Shown: piece after piece, positions 1-10,984 of the stretch
How the letters are laid out: each line of letters opens with the position of its first letter
Position numbering within the stretch: position 1 is the stretch's first letter
Source of the DNA: Schistocephalus solidus
Taxonomy: Eukaryota; Platyhelminthes; Cestoda; Diphyllobothriidea; Diphyllobothriidae
Assembly (NCBI GenBank): GCA_017591395.1
Contig: WEDG01001288.1
Span: forward strand, 124,001 to 188,000
Length of the DNA: 64,000 nucleotides
Reading direction: 5' to 3'
The notes under the pieces: generated by a model
What the model saw: only the letters and a program-made list of their open reading frames with translations
Database searches by the model: none
Told to the model about the DNA's origin: nothing
Made by a program: the position numbers and the translations under genes

Positions 1-1636
1 GGCAAAGGAGCATAGACCTATTCGCTGATGGCTGCGCCGATTTCGGATTAACAATCAGTACAACCAAAACGGTTGTAATGCACCAGCCGCCACCCAGTGC
101 GGAATACAATGCTCCTCGAATCAATTTCAACTGTGCTCAAAACGTGGAAACCTTCGCTTATCTAGGAAGCACGATGCCGCGCAACACGCGAATCGATGAC
201 GAGGTTGCCCAATGGATCTCCAAAGCTCGTCAGGCCTTCGGCCGGCTGCAGGCCTCCGTGTGTAATCGCCACGGTATTCACTTGAACACCAAACTGAAGA
301 TGTACAAGGCCGTCGTCTTGACGACACTTCTTTACGGATCGGAAACCTGGACCGTCTACTCGAACCAAGCCAGGAAGCTGAATCACTTTCATCTCAGCTG
401 CCTCCGCAGAATACTGAAGCTGAGATGGCAAGACAGGATCCCGGACACGGAAGTCCTGGAGCGGACCGAAATCCTCAGCATCCATGCTATGCTGAGGCAA
501 GTGCAACTGCGATGGAGCGGCCACCTGGTAAGAATGGACGACGAACGACTTTTTACGGTGATGTCGCTACGGGTTCTCGTCGGCAGGGTGGTCAAAAACG
601 ACGCTACAAGGACACTTTGAAGAAATCGCTGAAGCAACTGCAAATCAACTTGGTGACCTGGGAGGACCTCGCCCAGGATAGACCGGCATGAAGAAGATCA
701 GTGAAGACTGGTTCAGCAATCTATGAGGCCAACCGGATCGCTGCCGCCAAGGCCAAAAGAGCGGCACAAAAGTCCCCAGCGCCCCGAACTAACACCGCTA
801 ATGCCCAGGCCCTTCCAACATGCCCACGCTGTCACCGCATCTTCTGCGCGCGAATTGACCTGGTTGAACATCTTCGGACGCAATGCACCAACAATCCGAC
901 AATTCCAATTTCTACGTCAAATTCTGCCAACCCTCCTTCTGACTCCCCAAACCCTCACTCTGGGCATCAATTCCATTACTCCCACCATCATAGAGACCAC
1001 ATCCATCTACTCATCGCCTGTTACCCCCACCACTGCAACCACCACCGCCTTCGCCTTCACTACCACCACCACCATCAGCGATGGGGAATCTCTCCTAAGC
1101 TGTACTCAATTCGACCGCACATTCACCTCACGCATCGGCCTGGTCGGTCACTTGCGAATACATCGTACAGAGACCGGTGAGCCAGTGCCTGGAGCACCAT
1201 CACACAGCAGAGATCGTCGCCTCCACTGCCCTCACTTTCCTCGCGCATTCACTCATCGCATGGGCCTATTCAGTCACATTCGCATCCATGACAGCGGAAT
1301 TCACCGCAATGCCGACAACACCGATACACCATGCACACCCTGCGCTCCTGCCATTCTTAGCGCCCCTGCCACCCCCACTACCATGAATGAAATCCCCCAG
1401 CCTCTACCGATTTCTCCTGCCCACACTGCACCCGCAACTTCAACTCTCGCATTGGTCTGGTCGGTCACCTGCAAATCCATCGCACGGAGGCTGGTGAACC
1501 AGTGCCTGGGGCTCCAACATACAGTCGACGCGCCCGCCTTCACTTCCCTCACTGCTCCCGCACATTTACACACCACATGGGCCTATTAGGACACATGAGC
1601 CTCAACGACAACCTCCGATTAACCACCGGAGGCTAA
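1..1636 (+). mobile_element. LINE-A copy 1: 3' part of a non-LTR retrotransposon (RT C-terminus plus zinc fingers), degraded
   Basis: The window opens inside a reverse transcriptase just after its palm: the first codons read [18 protein letters not shown], followed by [10 protein letters not shown] and the RT-associated tail [36 protein letters not shown] and [15 protein letters not shown]. An APE-type non-LTR element is inferred because copies at 17.2 and 23.0 kb carry the matching endonuclease. After about 540 the frame shifts. It then runs into a C2HC finger (CPRCHRIFCARIDLVEHLRTQC in part, about 820-885) and C2H2-like fingers near 1100-1600. Two of the later fingers have lost a cysteine (CTQFDRTF, CPHFPRAF). 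There are several frameshifts, so this is a dead copy. The 3' untranslated region continues into repeat R1. The 5' end lies outside the window. Confidence 0.85.
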
Positions 1637-3160
1637 GCTACATCAGCGCACACTACCTACACCAATACATCGACAACACCCTCACAATCACCATTTACCA
1701 GAGTATATCACGGTTTCCTAGAAACCGTGGCTGGGAAGTCTGCCAATCTGACGCTTCCACCAGACCACGCCGTCAGCTCAGTGTATGTGCTTTGTGTGTC
1801 GAGTGGCTGACCAGTGGACTGGGAGTCAGACGGCGATGGCTGCTCCATATCCCCTGAGTTTGTAAATCCTGGTGTGTATGTTATGGGGGCCAGGTCGTGC
1901 TGTGGCGCGCGAAGACGGGTACGCCGATCCCACATCAGGCAACTGGCCGGCTCGGACATTGTCTGATGGTGGGGGTTGGGGAGAGAGTGAGGTAGACAGC
2001 TCAGCGCATGTTCCTCACTATAAACAATCTGACGCGCTTAAAACTATCACGGTGCGCTAAAAGCCGTGGCTTGGAAGGTTGCCAACTGACGGGATAACTC
2101 GGACCACGTGGTCAGCCCAATGCGTGTTTTGTGTGGAGTGGCTGACTGGTGGACTGAGAATCAGGTTGCAATGGCTCCTTCTAAATGTGGTCTTTATGGC
2201 ACTCCCACTCTGTAGGATCCGAGCCAGGTGTGGTGGTACGCCCAGGGGCGGCTCCGGCCGCGCCAGCCACCTGCGACCTCTCTCATCTCCGGTCTTCTTT
2301 CCTGTGTCATGAGACCGGGCTCAGGTGGGAGAGGAGAAGAGTGTGCGTTAACGTTAACCGCCGTGGTTGGAAGGTTGCCAACAGACAATTACACTCAGAC
2401 CTCGCAGTTAGTCCAATGTGTTTTGTGTGGAGTGTCTGACTGGTTGTCTGAGAGTCAGGCTGCGATGGCTCCTTCTTAACGTGGCCTCTGGCTATCTCGC
2501 ACATGTGAGATGTAAGCCGTTCAACCCCCTGTTGTGTTAAATCCTGGTGCTTGTGTTTGGGGGGCCAGGTCGTGTACGTAGTACACGTAGACGAGGTCAC
2601 CAGCAGCCTCGCCCACTTCCGCATCAGACAACTGACCGGCTCGGACAGTGGTCTGATTGTGGGGGTGGAGGAGAGAGTGAGGTCGAGAGCTCAGCGTATT
2701 TTCCTCACTATAAACAATCTGACGCGCTTGAAACTATCACGGTGTGCTAAAAGCCATGGCTTGGAAGGTTGCCAACTGACGGGATAACTCGGACCGCGTG
2801 GTCAGCCCAATGTGTGTTTTGTGTGGAGTGGCTGACTGGCGGACTAAGAGTCAGGTTGCAATGGCTCCTTCTTAATGTGGCCTTTATGGCACTCCCACTC
2901 CGTTGGATCCGAGCCCGGTGTGGTGGCACGCCCAGGGGCGGTTACGGCCGCGCCAGCCACCTGCGCCCTCTCCCATCTCCGGTCTTCTTGACTCTGTCTT
3001 GACACTGGGTTCAGGTGGGGGAGGAGGAGAGAGTGCGGTAGCTGCAGCGCAAAGCTACTATCACTTAAAACTAATTCACGCGCAAGTCACCGTCCCTGCA
3101 CCACCTGGTGTGGAGCATACGGTGGACCTCGTCGTCGGTGATGGCTTCTAGCATGAATCC
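1637..3160 (+). repeat. R1 dispersed repeat, tandem array behind LINE-A
   Basis: Successive units share a landmark (GTGGCTTGGAAGGTTGCC and variants) at about 1726, 2063, 2361 and 2753, so periods are about 337, 298 and 392 bp. Each unit goes on through a GAGTGGCTGACTGG segment, a CACGCCCAGGGGCGG segment, a CATCTCCGGTCTTCTT segment and a purine-rich GGAGGAGAGAGTG segment. The same order recurs at 21.2-22.0, 41.0, 44.7, 53.5 and (inverted) 57.6 kb. No conserved protein is visible; the ORFs across it are short and mutually out of frame. It could be a LINE-A 3' UTR derivative or an independent satellite. Confidence 0.75.
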
Positions 3161-4960
3161 GAAACGTTAGGCGCATAAACGTCTTGATCCAACAATCGAA
3201 CCTCGTTCTTTGGAGCCGGTTCGTTGATCTCGTCTCTTCGCTTCCATCGGAAAGCACGCCTTAGTGGAAAATAGGCCACACAAACATTACATCCTACACG
3301 TGTAGAAATTGTATTGACAGCGATATGTTCAGTCATTTCCTAGTTGCATCTGGAATAGTTGAAAGGGCTCAGACATAATCATATTTGGAACCAGAACCGC
3401 GTTTACTGACTCTATTAGTGCGTTTTAGTATTCAAACTTACTTAGGCTCACAAAGGTAAATTTTCCAAGCCAAAAGCTCTCATAATTTCTTGAAAAGATC
3501 GCAGTTATTTATATCTGACCTAAGTTGATTCGAGCTTACAAAAAAATTGATTTTCAACCACATGGAGACTGTTTGCTTAAATGATTCTCAGTAGGTTTAA
3601 TTTCCATAGGCACAGTTAATCGATGGCCAAGGGGACAGCAACCTCAAGTCTGTAGGGGCATTCCCTACATTAATGGAGTCTCTGAGGTGATTTCCCGACT
3701 CTTAAAACGCACCAGCGTATGCATAGACCACCGGTACACAGCAAAAAGTCGTCGCAGTTTGATGCAACCCAAGGGCACCCAATGCCACTAACTGAAACCT
3801 CTGCAGTTGTCCACAATATAAGTTGCAACCAGTTGGACTGCAAGTACGTTGGGGAACCAGGCTAAAATTGCAGACCCGCCGGCAGGAACACAAATCGGTA
3901 GCTAGGAGACTTAACCCAAACTGTCAGCTTGCAACGCACGTTTGAGAAACAGGCCATACTGTCGATCTTCCCCGGAGCCGCCCTCCTAGGCCGCGGCAAC
4001 TCAAAGATGTAATTACTCACGCTTGAGGCGTGGTTTTCAGACGCCAACTCTGTTAGCAGGCATCTTGACCTTCCTGCAGCATGTAAAGTCTTGCGTCATT
4101 ACGTACTTGAAGCTCAGGGCATGACAGTCACGCAGATCTCAAGAATGCCACACAGACACAACCCGAGAGCGAACTCATCCAACGAACAAAAAGGGCCACC
4201 GGACCGGCAGACATGGCTCAACCGTCCACTCCGTACCCCATCGAGCGAATGAATCATAAGGCACGCAGCTAGACTCCCCGCCAAATATCCTCCAAAACAT
4301 CGATCAGGCCGAGGCCAACAAACAGGCTACTTCCGCTACATTTTGGTTTACTGCAGTTGCTTTGACAATGTTGAGCTTACCAAGCCCTTCGAAACCTCAG
4401 CATACGAATAGAATTGTTCCGGTGAACCTGTATTATTTCTAAAATTCTTTAAGGCAGCTAAATTAACTTCGTAATACCTGAGTACTTCTTACTGACAATT
4501 TTGACTCTGATCCCAATCTCTCGTTTCTTTCGTCACCTACCGTATATGCGCTTAGCCCTGTCATACCCTAGGTTTTCAACTATACGCGTGGAGCTCATGG
4601 AACAAGTGTTTTTACTCATTCTGAGTCCCGGATTCACTCTTCATCGTATACAGGAACAAACTTGATGCATTACATCTAGGATACAGTTAAAACGCAAATC
4701 ATCCATCTACCAAAATTGGCAGTTTCCGCACTCGGTGTGCTCATGGCCTGTCCTTTCCACAGTTGAGTCATTAGTAGCCAAAATTCCATCGCTGGCTTTG
4801 CTGGTGATCTCTGTGATTACTTGAAAAGCAGAGGAAAATTTTCGGAAAAGCGGATATTCAGAAGGGGCAGCTTTCTCGAAACACATCCAAATGTACTCTT
4901 AATAAACCTGAGCCAGTAAATAAAGGACACACTGAGGCTGGCGGCTCCTTGCACCAGTCA
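3161..4960. other. No gene recognised
   Basis: AT-rich sequence with frequent stops in all frames and no recognisable domain. The only structured piece is at its left edge (about 3134-3176), a degenerate copy of the foldback-element end with the AATCCGAAACGTTAGGC signature. Confidence 0.6.
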
Positions 4961-4964
4961 AGAG

Positions 4965-5282
4965 TCAGGAGTTATCCGTTTTTCTTGGTAAAATCAATAC
5001 TCTCGTTATAGGATCACTTACGGGAGTCCAAACCTCATTTGTCGGTGTTAGGAGTTAGGATTTAGGATTTAGGAGTTAGGAGTCAGGCGTTCGGAGTTAG
5101 GAGTCAGGAGTTAGGAGTCAGGAGTCAGAAGTTAGGAGCCAGAAGTCAGAAGTTAGGAGTCAGGAGTTATGAGTCAGGAGTTACGAGTTAGAAGTCAGGA
5201 GTTATCCGTTTTTCTCGGTAAAAGCAATACTCTCGTTATAGGAGCACTTACGGGTGTCCAACCCTCATTTTTCGGTGTTATT
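4965..5282 (+). repeat. Degenerate GGAGTTA/GGAGTCA short tandem array between 85-bp direct repeats
   Basis: From about 5047 to 5205 the sequence is a run of near-heptamer units (GGAGTTA, GGAGTCA, GAAGTCA). The array sits between two copies of an about 85-bp sequence beginning GTCAGGAGTTATCCGTTTTTC (4965-5050 and 5196-5281), which differ at only a few positions. The repeat period of the flank is about 231 bp. It has no coding content. Confidence 0.85.
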
Positions 5283-6498
5283 TAACCGAAGTTCACTGAG
5301 CCCGGTCAGAGAAGGTAAGTTTACGACTACGTGTTTGACCCCAAAATGTATGCAACAGATAACATAGGAATTGGTGTGGTTTGTTTGATGCCAAGTGCAG
5401 TCTCTATTGGCTGCTCCTGACGCCCTCTAACTCACATTTTCTTACATAGGAGTAGTGTGCACTGATATATCGCAATTTACAAACGGAAATGGGACTTTTC
5501 GCTTTGCCTCGATTAATGCTTGTTAGCAACCACTTGACTTCCGGCGCAGACGGTAAGCACCCAGATCCACGACAAAACAGAAGTTTGTATTCTCAGTTGA
5601 TATCAAGGATAGGCCGGTGCACGTTTCTCCTACGTACCTGAATGTTTCTGATTTCAGCCAACATGACGTGGATCGCTAGCTCCGGAGGGCGAGAAAGTGT
5701 CGTTCGATGACCAGCTGATTCGAGTTTAGATTTTAGACAAAATAGTATTACCGGTAAAGAGAAGAGAGACTTGAATGGGCACTTTTTAGCACTTTTTCAG
5801 CCAGTCATACCCAAGCCCATGTTGGAACACCTGAGAAAGGAGTAACGAGGAAGAGGAGTAAGACTTGGGTGGTCATTTCTGATACACTAGCCCTGTGTGT
5901 CCTGTAATGTGATCAGTGAGCGTCGCTCTACCATTTTCAGGTTCAGATCTAGGACGTACGTCATGACGAAGGGTAGCAAAGAGGCCACGAATGACTGTTC
6001 CAATGTCCATGTCTTTTTTTGCAAAACTCTAAAATAACTTTTATTTCTACCTACCAGCTAGGGGAGACTAGAAAAACGTCACGCTGAATAGCTGGTCATT
6101 AAGTTCAAAGTTTTCGCATAGCTGTATAGTTTAGTAAAACAAGCAAAGCGGAACCAGACGGTTTCGAAGGTGGACCATCTCCTAACACCTCTGCCTTGCG
6201 TGTCTGTCTTACTGCGAATGCTTGCTTGTCTATCTGACTGTTTGTGGGGACATCTGTGCCCTAGGATCTCTACCAGCTGACTGCATACTCCAAGCTGTCT
6301 GCTCTATATCTGATAAACAGCAATCGTTTTCGCATTGTCATCGCATGACGACATATGACTCAACACAAATTCTGGAGGGTGGTGGCTCGAGTCTTCCCGC
6401 TGGCTCGAACCGTTTGCCTTCAAAATTCGCCCTATATCCTCTAGTCTACATTCCATAACTAAATTTGCCTTTGTGTGCCTCTTCCTTTGGAATATCAG
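5283..6498. other. No confident gene; possible upstream exons of the membrane-protein gene
   Basis: No recognised domain. A pyrimidine-rich acceptor ends at 5449 and is followed by a short open stretch (5450-5521) that would join the 6499 exon in phase, but its donor (GTTAGC) is weak. A second acceptor-like site ends near 5939. I do not call either as a gene feature. Confidence 0.4.
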
Positions 6499-6622
6499 CG
6501 CGTTTTGTTTTCGTTAAGGACAATACGACCGTGACTGCAACAGTAACTGTTTGTGTTCTCTGTTTCCTCCTCCTGATGGTTGGTATCGCGGTTTACTGGT
6601 TCAAAAGAAAGAATTGGAAGCA
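6499..6622 (+). CDS. Transmembrane exon of a probable type I single-pass membrane protein (internal exon)
   Basis: I do not recognise the protein family. The exon is inferred from a good 3' splice acceptor (pyrimidine-rich, ending AATATCAG at 6498) and a strong donor (GTGAGT, 6623-6628). The reading frame between them encodes an extracellular-looking stub with an N-glycosylation sequon (KDNTTVT). A hydrophobic span of about 20 residues (VTVCVLCFLLLMVGIAVYWF) follows, then a basic stop-transfer FKRKNWK. This is the usual pattern for a type I membrane protein with the N-terminus outside. The exon ends in phase 2 (CA), which fits the first base of the downstream exon at 9747 (G), restoring a glutamine codon. 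If the donor is not used, the frame stops immediately at 6624-6626. Upstream exons coding for the ectodomain are not identified. Confidence 0.45.
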
Positions 6623-6715
6623 GTGAGTCCTTTTTATGCAAAATGTCTACGCGTTCTTACCTACCTACCTTTATACAAGTGAAAATGCGAGTCCCGGGAA
6701 ATAATTGACAAAAAG

Positions 6716-7143
6716 TTGATACGATCGCTGCGACAGGGACTTTATTCGCCTGACGTTTCGGATCCCAACTCGAACACATCACCAGAGACAGTATCAGATC
6801 GGGGACAGAGCTCAGGCGAACGCATTTTCCAACACCAGTAGCAGTGCGCCAGAGGGTCAAGCCATCAGTAAACTACCCTCCAACACGGGTGACTCAATAT
6901 GTCAGCGGATAATGACCCACATGCCAACCATCAAACAATTAACACACCAGAACGCAGTCATCAACGATGAAGGGGAGCCGTTAATTTTCGTAGGCGATGC
7001 CGTAACATCGCGACTGTATCCTATCAATACTGCATCTTCCTGTGCACGAACTACCCGTATCTGATACTGTCTCTGATGATGGGTTCGAGTTGCAATCCGA
7101 AACGTCAGGTGAACAAAGCTCTTGTCCAAGCGATTGCATCTAA
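6716..7143. mobile_element. Foldback element FB-H copy 1 with hammerhead-like ends
   Basis: The two ends are inverted copies of each other. The left end reads CGATCGCTGCGACAGGGACT then CGCCTGACGTTTCGGAT and ACCAGAGACAGTATCAGAT. The right end is the reverse complement (ATCTGATACTGTCTCTGATGA, CAATCCGAAACGTCAGG, CTTGTCCAAGCGATTGC). The inverted arms are about 85 bp and the core about 260 bp. A second copy lies at about 11010-11440, and single ends recur near 3146, 14300, 37770, 38470 and 43700-43860. No transposase is encoded. The end motif resembles the termini of Penelope-like elements, so this may be a non-autonomous relative. Confidence 0.7.
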
Positions 7144-7477
7144 TTCTTCTCAATAGGAAGCCCCTCCCGACCACTACCAGACTGCCAAGCCATACCCTCT
7201 TTGAAGAGTGCTGTTGTCCACTCCTTGGTCTATTTAATCCACATGACAGTCCGCAGCGTAAGCAGGTTTCACGCTTGGGTAATAATCTACAGCAGCTGCT
7301 CCCTCTTATCCGATGCTAGGCTTCGCGAGGGCTCTCGAGGACCTTTGCCGAATAAGTAGTAACGAATGCTAACCCTAATAAACACAACAGATAGAAAAGG
7401 AGTTTTGGGTAGGGTTGCAATGGCCTATAGGTAAGCGCGTAAGGCGGTCTAATTAAGTGCTTAAAACCCCAGCGCGC

Positions 7478-7870
7478 TTGAACGATTACAACGGGTAGAC
7501 AGAGCGGGACGAGCGAGTTCCGTCAACGATCGGTTAGTGCTCATCAACGAACTTCCATATTTCCCATCTAAACTGGCAAGACAACGAGCATATGGCTCGA
7601 TGGTTAGAGCGTTACACTTCTGAGCAACAGGTAGCGAACTCGAGCCTCGGGTAAAACACCACGTGGGGTTGGCCATGAATGACTAATTACGGCTAATAAC
7701 GCATAAATGACTATTCCAGTGATCCTTGTTTTTGTTGGTATTGTTAATCTGCCTCTACTTCTACTACTAGCTGCTGGCGGGGCTCGAAAATGAGCCCCAA
7801 GACAGAGCGGGCCGAATTAGTTCCGTTAGCGATCGGTGAGCGTTCATCAACGAAATTTACTTTTATTACG
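7478..7870 (+). mobile_element. SINE-H copy 1 (tRNA-like, about 1.3 tandem units)
   Basis: The same segment (GACAGAGCGGGACGAGCGAG and its diverged copy) occurs at 7498 and 7801, giving a head-to-tail period of 303 bp. Between them are an A-box-like TGGCTCGATGGTTAGAG (about 7591), a B-box-like GGTAGCGAACTCGAGCC (about 7630) and a decayed hammerhead-like core near 7675-7725. There is no coding capacity. The part up to about 7690 is duplicated at 11.8 kb. Confidence 0.75.
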
Positions 7871-8690
7871 AACGTGTTACCGTCATTTTCCATCTTTTAA
7901 ACTGCCCTACCCCATTGCCACCGTTTCAGTTTTACATGCCTACACATAGAGTGTTGTTGTTGTCATTGTTGTTGTTGTTGTTGCGTTGTTGCCGAATAAA
8001 TTAGTTAATCAGGATTACTCATATAGTCCACAGATTTGACACCGAAACAGCAACACACCCTTTAAAACAGGTGATCTGGCGCTCAATTACGGGGGGGGTT
8101 AATAGCTTTGTGTCTCAAACATTCCCCTTTACCCTTATCCGAACACTGACCCTACCCTTAACCCTAACATTGTCTCCAACCTTACCCTAACTCTAAGCGT
8201 AAACTTAACCTTACCTTGTCCGTAACCCTAAATTCCCTGAAACTTAACGCAAGACCACTTGCATTATAATGGTTCCTGTTAACATGTCTGCTGGGAGGGG
8301 AGGCATGCAAGTACTTCCATCCAATCAGTTTTGTCAACACTTCAGTCCCAACCACTCTTCATATCCCCTAAACGGGGTTCGGGTCTTAAGCTCCATTGTT
8401 GTGCATTTTTGGAGACGATTTCTGCACCGGTTCAAGTAGCCGTTCTCGAAACGTGTTTTGTTGGAACCTAGTGGGTTAGCTCTCTCAACTATTGCACTAA
8501 AACTCATAAACAGTGGTTCGACTCACTTCGACAGTTGATCGGGGCATGACAGATAGAAGAGAGAGTAAAGCCGACAATAGGATTCCCATCCCCGGGGCAT
8601 TTGCTGGGTTTGCGTCTCTCATGAGGCGTTATTAGTCTTGACTTTGAAAGCTGCTTACTGGCAAATTAACTCTGTCTCCATGTGTGTAAT
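7871..8690. other. No gene; telomere-like degenerate repeat within
   Basis: A short GTT microsatellite lies at about 7952-7985. From about 8110 to 8260 there is a run of degenerate CCCTAA/CCTTAC units of the family seen in the TIR elements at 38.7 and 53.8 kb. The rest has no recognised feature. Confidence 0.55.
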
Positions 8691-9700
8691 TTACGGCTTT
8701 CGGAGGACTGAGAGTCGGACTGCAATCACTCCTCCCCATCCTGACTGGCACGCACGCATGCGAACTCCGATTTGCCATCTGTAAATACGTGGTAAATTTG
8801 ACGGCGCCTCTAAAATGGGCCACAACGTAGATGCACTAGACCAATACGGTGGCCAGATCAGGGCACGGCAGGTTTTATTGAGGATTTAAAACCCTAAAAA
8901 ATGCCGTAAATGAGGGTGGCGCAGGCCCCGGTAGCGCCAGCCACTTGCACGCGATTTCACCTCCGATCTTCTTCACATGACAGGTGGGCGAGGAGAAGAG
9001 GCTGCGATAGACACCTTGCAGGTCATAATTCACGCGCAAGTCACCGTCCTTGTGCCTATCACTCCATAGGCACACAGTGGACATCGTCAGAATTAACGGT
9101 CGAACTCTTAGTATATTCTACGGGGGTCAGGTCGTGTGTGGCATGCGTAGACGGGTTGATTAGCTTTGTCAGACACTGTGTCCGGTCGTCTTAACATTGT
9201 CTTTATTTTGGAGCCTGACGGGTGAGGAAGGAGAGAGTGTGACGTGGCAGCCAAAACCCTGTGCAGACCCTAGTCATCTTCAAGTCAGGTTCCAAAGAGG
9301 GAGAGAACGAGGCGGACATCGGTGGAGAGATTGTTATATTCGCACAGAATGAATGGAGAGTAGCGTGGTGCAAGTTGGCAGCCGGAAGAGAGGATTACGT
9401 CAGAGCGCCTTTAGCGAGGGCATGTCTGCTACAACCTTGAAGTTAATTGGGCTGTTTGGATAGTCTTGAGTGGTCGAGAACGAGGCTGCGGCTGGCATCT
9501 CCTACGTGCAAGTACGCGCAGCGGTGAAGTGATGCAACAGGTGCCCGAAATAAGGTTATTACAAGTGAGCTAGATGATGCCCAAGTCGCCGGTGCTGCAC
9601 CCACTCCACGGGGCATGCGGTAGACATCGTCACTTTAGACTGTCGAAATGTCAGTAGGTGGCATCTGTTCGGTGGCAAAGAGTCCATGCGTTGCTTTATT
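8690..9700 (+). repeat. R1 repeat remnants
   Basis: Recognisable R1 segments appear in the usual order: GGACTGAGAGTCGGACTGCAA (about 8704), GCCAGCCACTTGCACGCGAT (about 8935), the CATGACAGGTGGGCGAGG segment (about 8975), ATTCACGCGCAAGTCACCGT (about 9027) and AGACGGGTTGATTAGC (about 9150). Divergence from the 2-3 kb copies is high. All lie inside the putative intron between 6622 and 9747. Confidence 0.6.
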
Positions 9701-9746
9701 TCAAATAACCTCCATGAAAATGCACCTTCTATTTTTCATTTGCAAG

Positions 9747-10083
9747 GAGAGTTGACATTTTGTCGGCCCAGCAAGGTTTTGTCTACGAGCCGGTTCGTGT
9801 GGAAGGACTGCATGATGGTTCAGGGGTTTACTTTCGGCGGGTGACCTCATCCACCGATTCGAACCCTCGCTGGACCGACCGAATCTCTAGAGCACTCAGC
9901 AACCAGTCGGAATATGAGAAAATCTACACTGACCCCGGGTCAATAGCGGATGTGCCGTCTGCCAAGCAACCGCATGACAAATCCCCCATAACTGCTGCAT
10001 CCACTGCTGTTACTTCTACTGTTCCTGATCGAGAAAAACTTCCTCTTCCGGATAAACCTCAAGACGACCCAGTTTTAACATAA
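9747..10083 (+). CDS. 3' terminal exon: cytoplasmic tail of the probable type I membrane protein
   Basis: The exon begins after an acceptor TTTTTCATTTGCAAG (AG at 9745-9746) and stays open to a TAA at 10081-10083. It supplies about 112 residues starting RVDILSAQQGFVYEPVRVEG. There is no ATG at its start, so it is better read as an exon than as a free gene. The tail is hydrophilic, rich in Ser, Thr, Pro and Asp, and has tyrosines in acidic or polar settings (FVYEPV, EYEKIYTDPG), which could serve as phosphorylation or adaptor sites. That role is an inference. The junction with 6499-6622 keeps phase across a 3.1-kb intron that has collected foldback, tRNA-like and R1 repeats. No homologue is recognised, and no clear AATAAA signal is seen just downstream. 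Confidence 0.45.
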
Positions 10084-10798
10084 TCTCTTCTGGTAACACT
10101 GTCCAAAATAATTCCTTTTATCAGCTAGTACGGAGGTCGCTTCTCCGGAAATACTCGAATTCACGAGAAAACCTGATGTTACATCCCAGTCCTTGACGGC
10201 TATGTCAATCTGGGTGTTTACTGTTGCCCTCCTTTGTATAACTGCATATGCGAGGACAGATATTGTTCTGAGGGCAGTATTTGATGCCCACTAGATCTTT
10301 TATGTAAAGGTAGATTAGTAGCGCCTCCTTTGCCAAGATCCCTCTAACTAATGGATATCTTCTGAACGTTAAGGTCATCATTTTGAGATATACTTCCCAC
10401 AGTTGAAATATATGGTTTACTTCTCCGAGCTCTTGCCTCCTCTGTCATATTTTCCTTCCTCCTCTTCCATATTCAGTTAAGTTCTTGACTATTTATCTAC
10501 ACACATCGTATATCGTGCCCATTTGTGCGTTACTTATCCTTAATTTAAGACAATTGAAGGTCACCGAAGCGCCTTCGTTTATATGAATCAGCCGCAGGTA
10601 CTAACTTGTTAGCTGAGAGCCCGCGGTGATCGAAAAATGTTGTCTGTACACCATGCACAAGATGTATATCGTAAAAAAAGGTTGAGTAACACAGGGATTC
10701 ATGCTTTTCATCCATTGCATAAGACCGAAATGAGCATGAATGGGCCGGAAGGTTCGAGTTTCAAGTGTTCACTTCAGTTAATTTTGATTAAGGAAAAA
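10084..10798. other. No gene recognised (3' flank of the 9747-10083 exon)
   Basis: AT-rich and pyrimidine-rich sequence with no domain, repeat or splice structure that I can support. Confidence 0.55.
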
Positions 10799-10984
10799 TA
10801 GGATAACGCCTTTGAACTCCATTTTGTTAACAGATTAGCAAAGAAAACCATCAAAAGGTAAGAAAATTAAAAAAAGACATTATTTACCTAACGATGTGTG
10901 AAATGCAAGCAGCCATAGGCTAGTCGAAAAGGATAGGTATAAAGGTCTACTCACTTATTGTAAATAGTATAAATACGTGTAATT
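10799..10984. repeat. LINE-C tail-like repeat, left direct copy
   Basis: Closely matches 12057-12245 in the same orientation (AGGATAACGCCTTTGAACT, GTGAAATGCAAGCAGCCATA, ACTCACTTATTGTAAATAGT). The downstream copy adjoins the LINE-C C-terminal coding region on the minus strand, so this is probably that element's 3' untranslated tail. The two copies bracket the composite block at 10985-12022. Confidence 0.7.

Noticed and set aside
723..1589. A 288-codon host gene on the plus strand
   Set aside because: It is an off-frame reading through LINE-A zinc-finger and linker sequence. The true LINE-A frames are recognised by comparison with 20037-21164.
5040..5210. A CRISPR-like or regularly spaced array
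   Set aside because: Units are contiguous degenerate heptamers with no spacers, in eukaryotic DNA.
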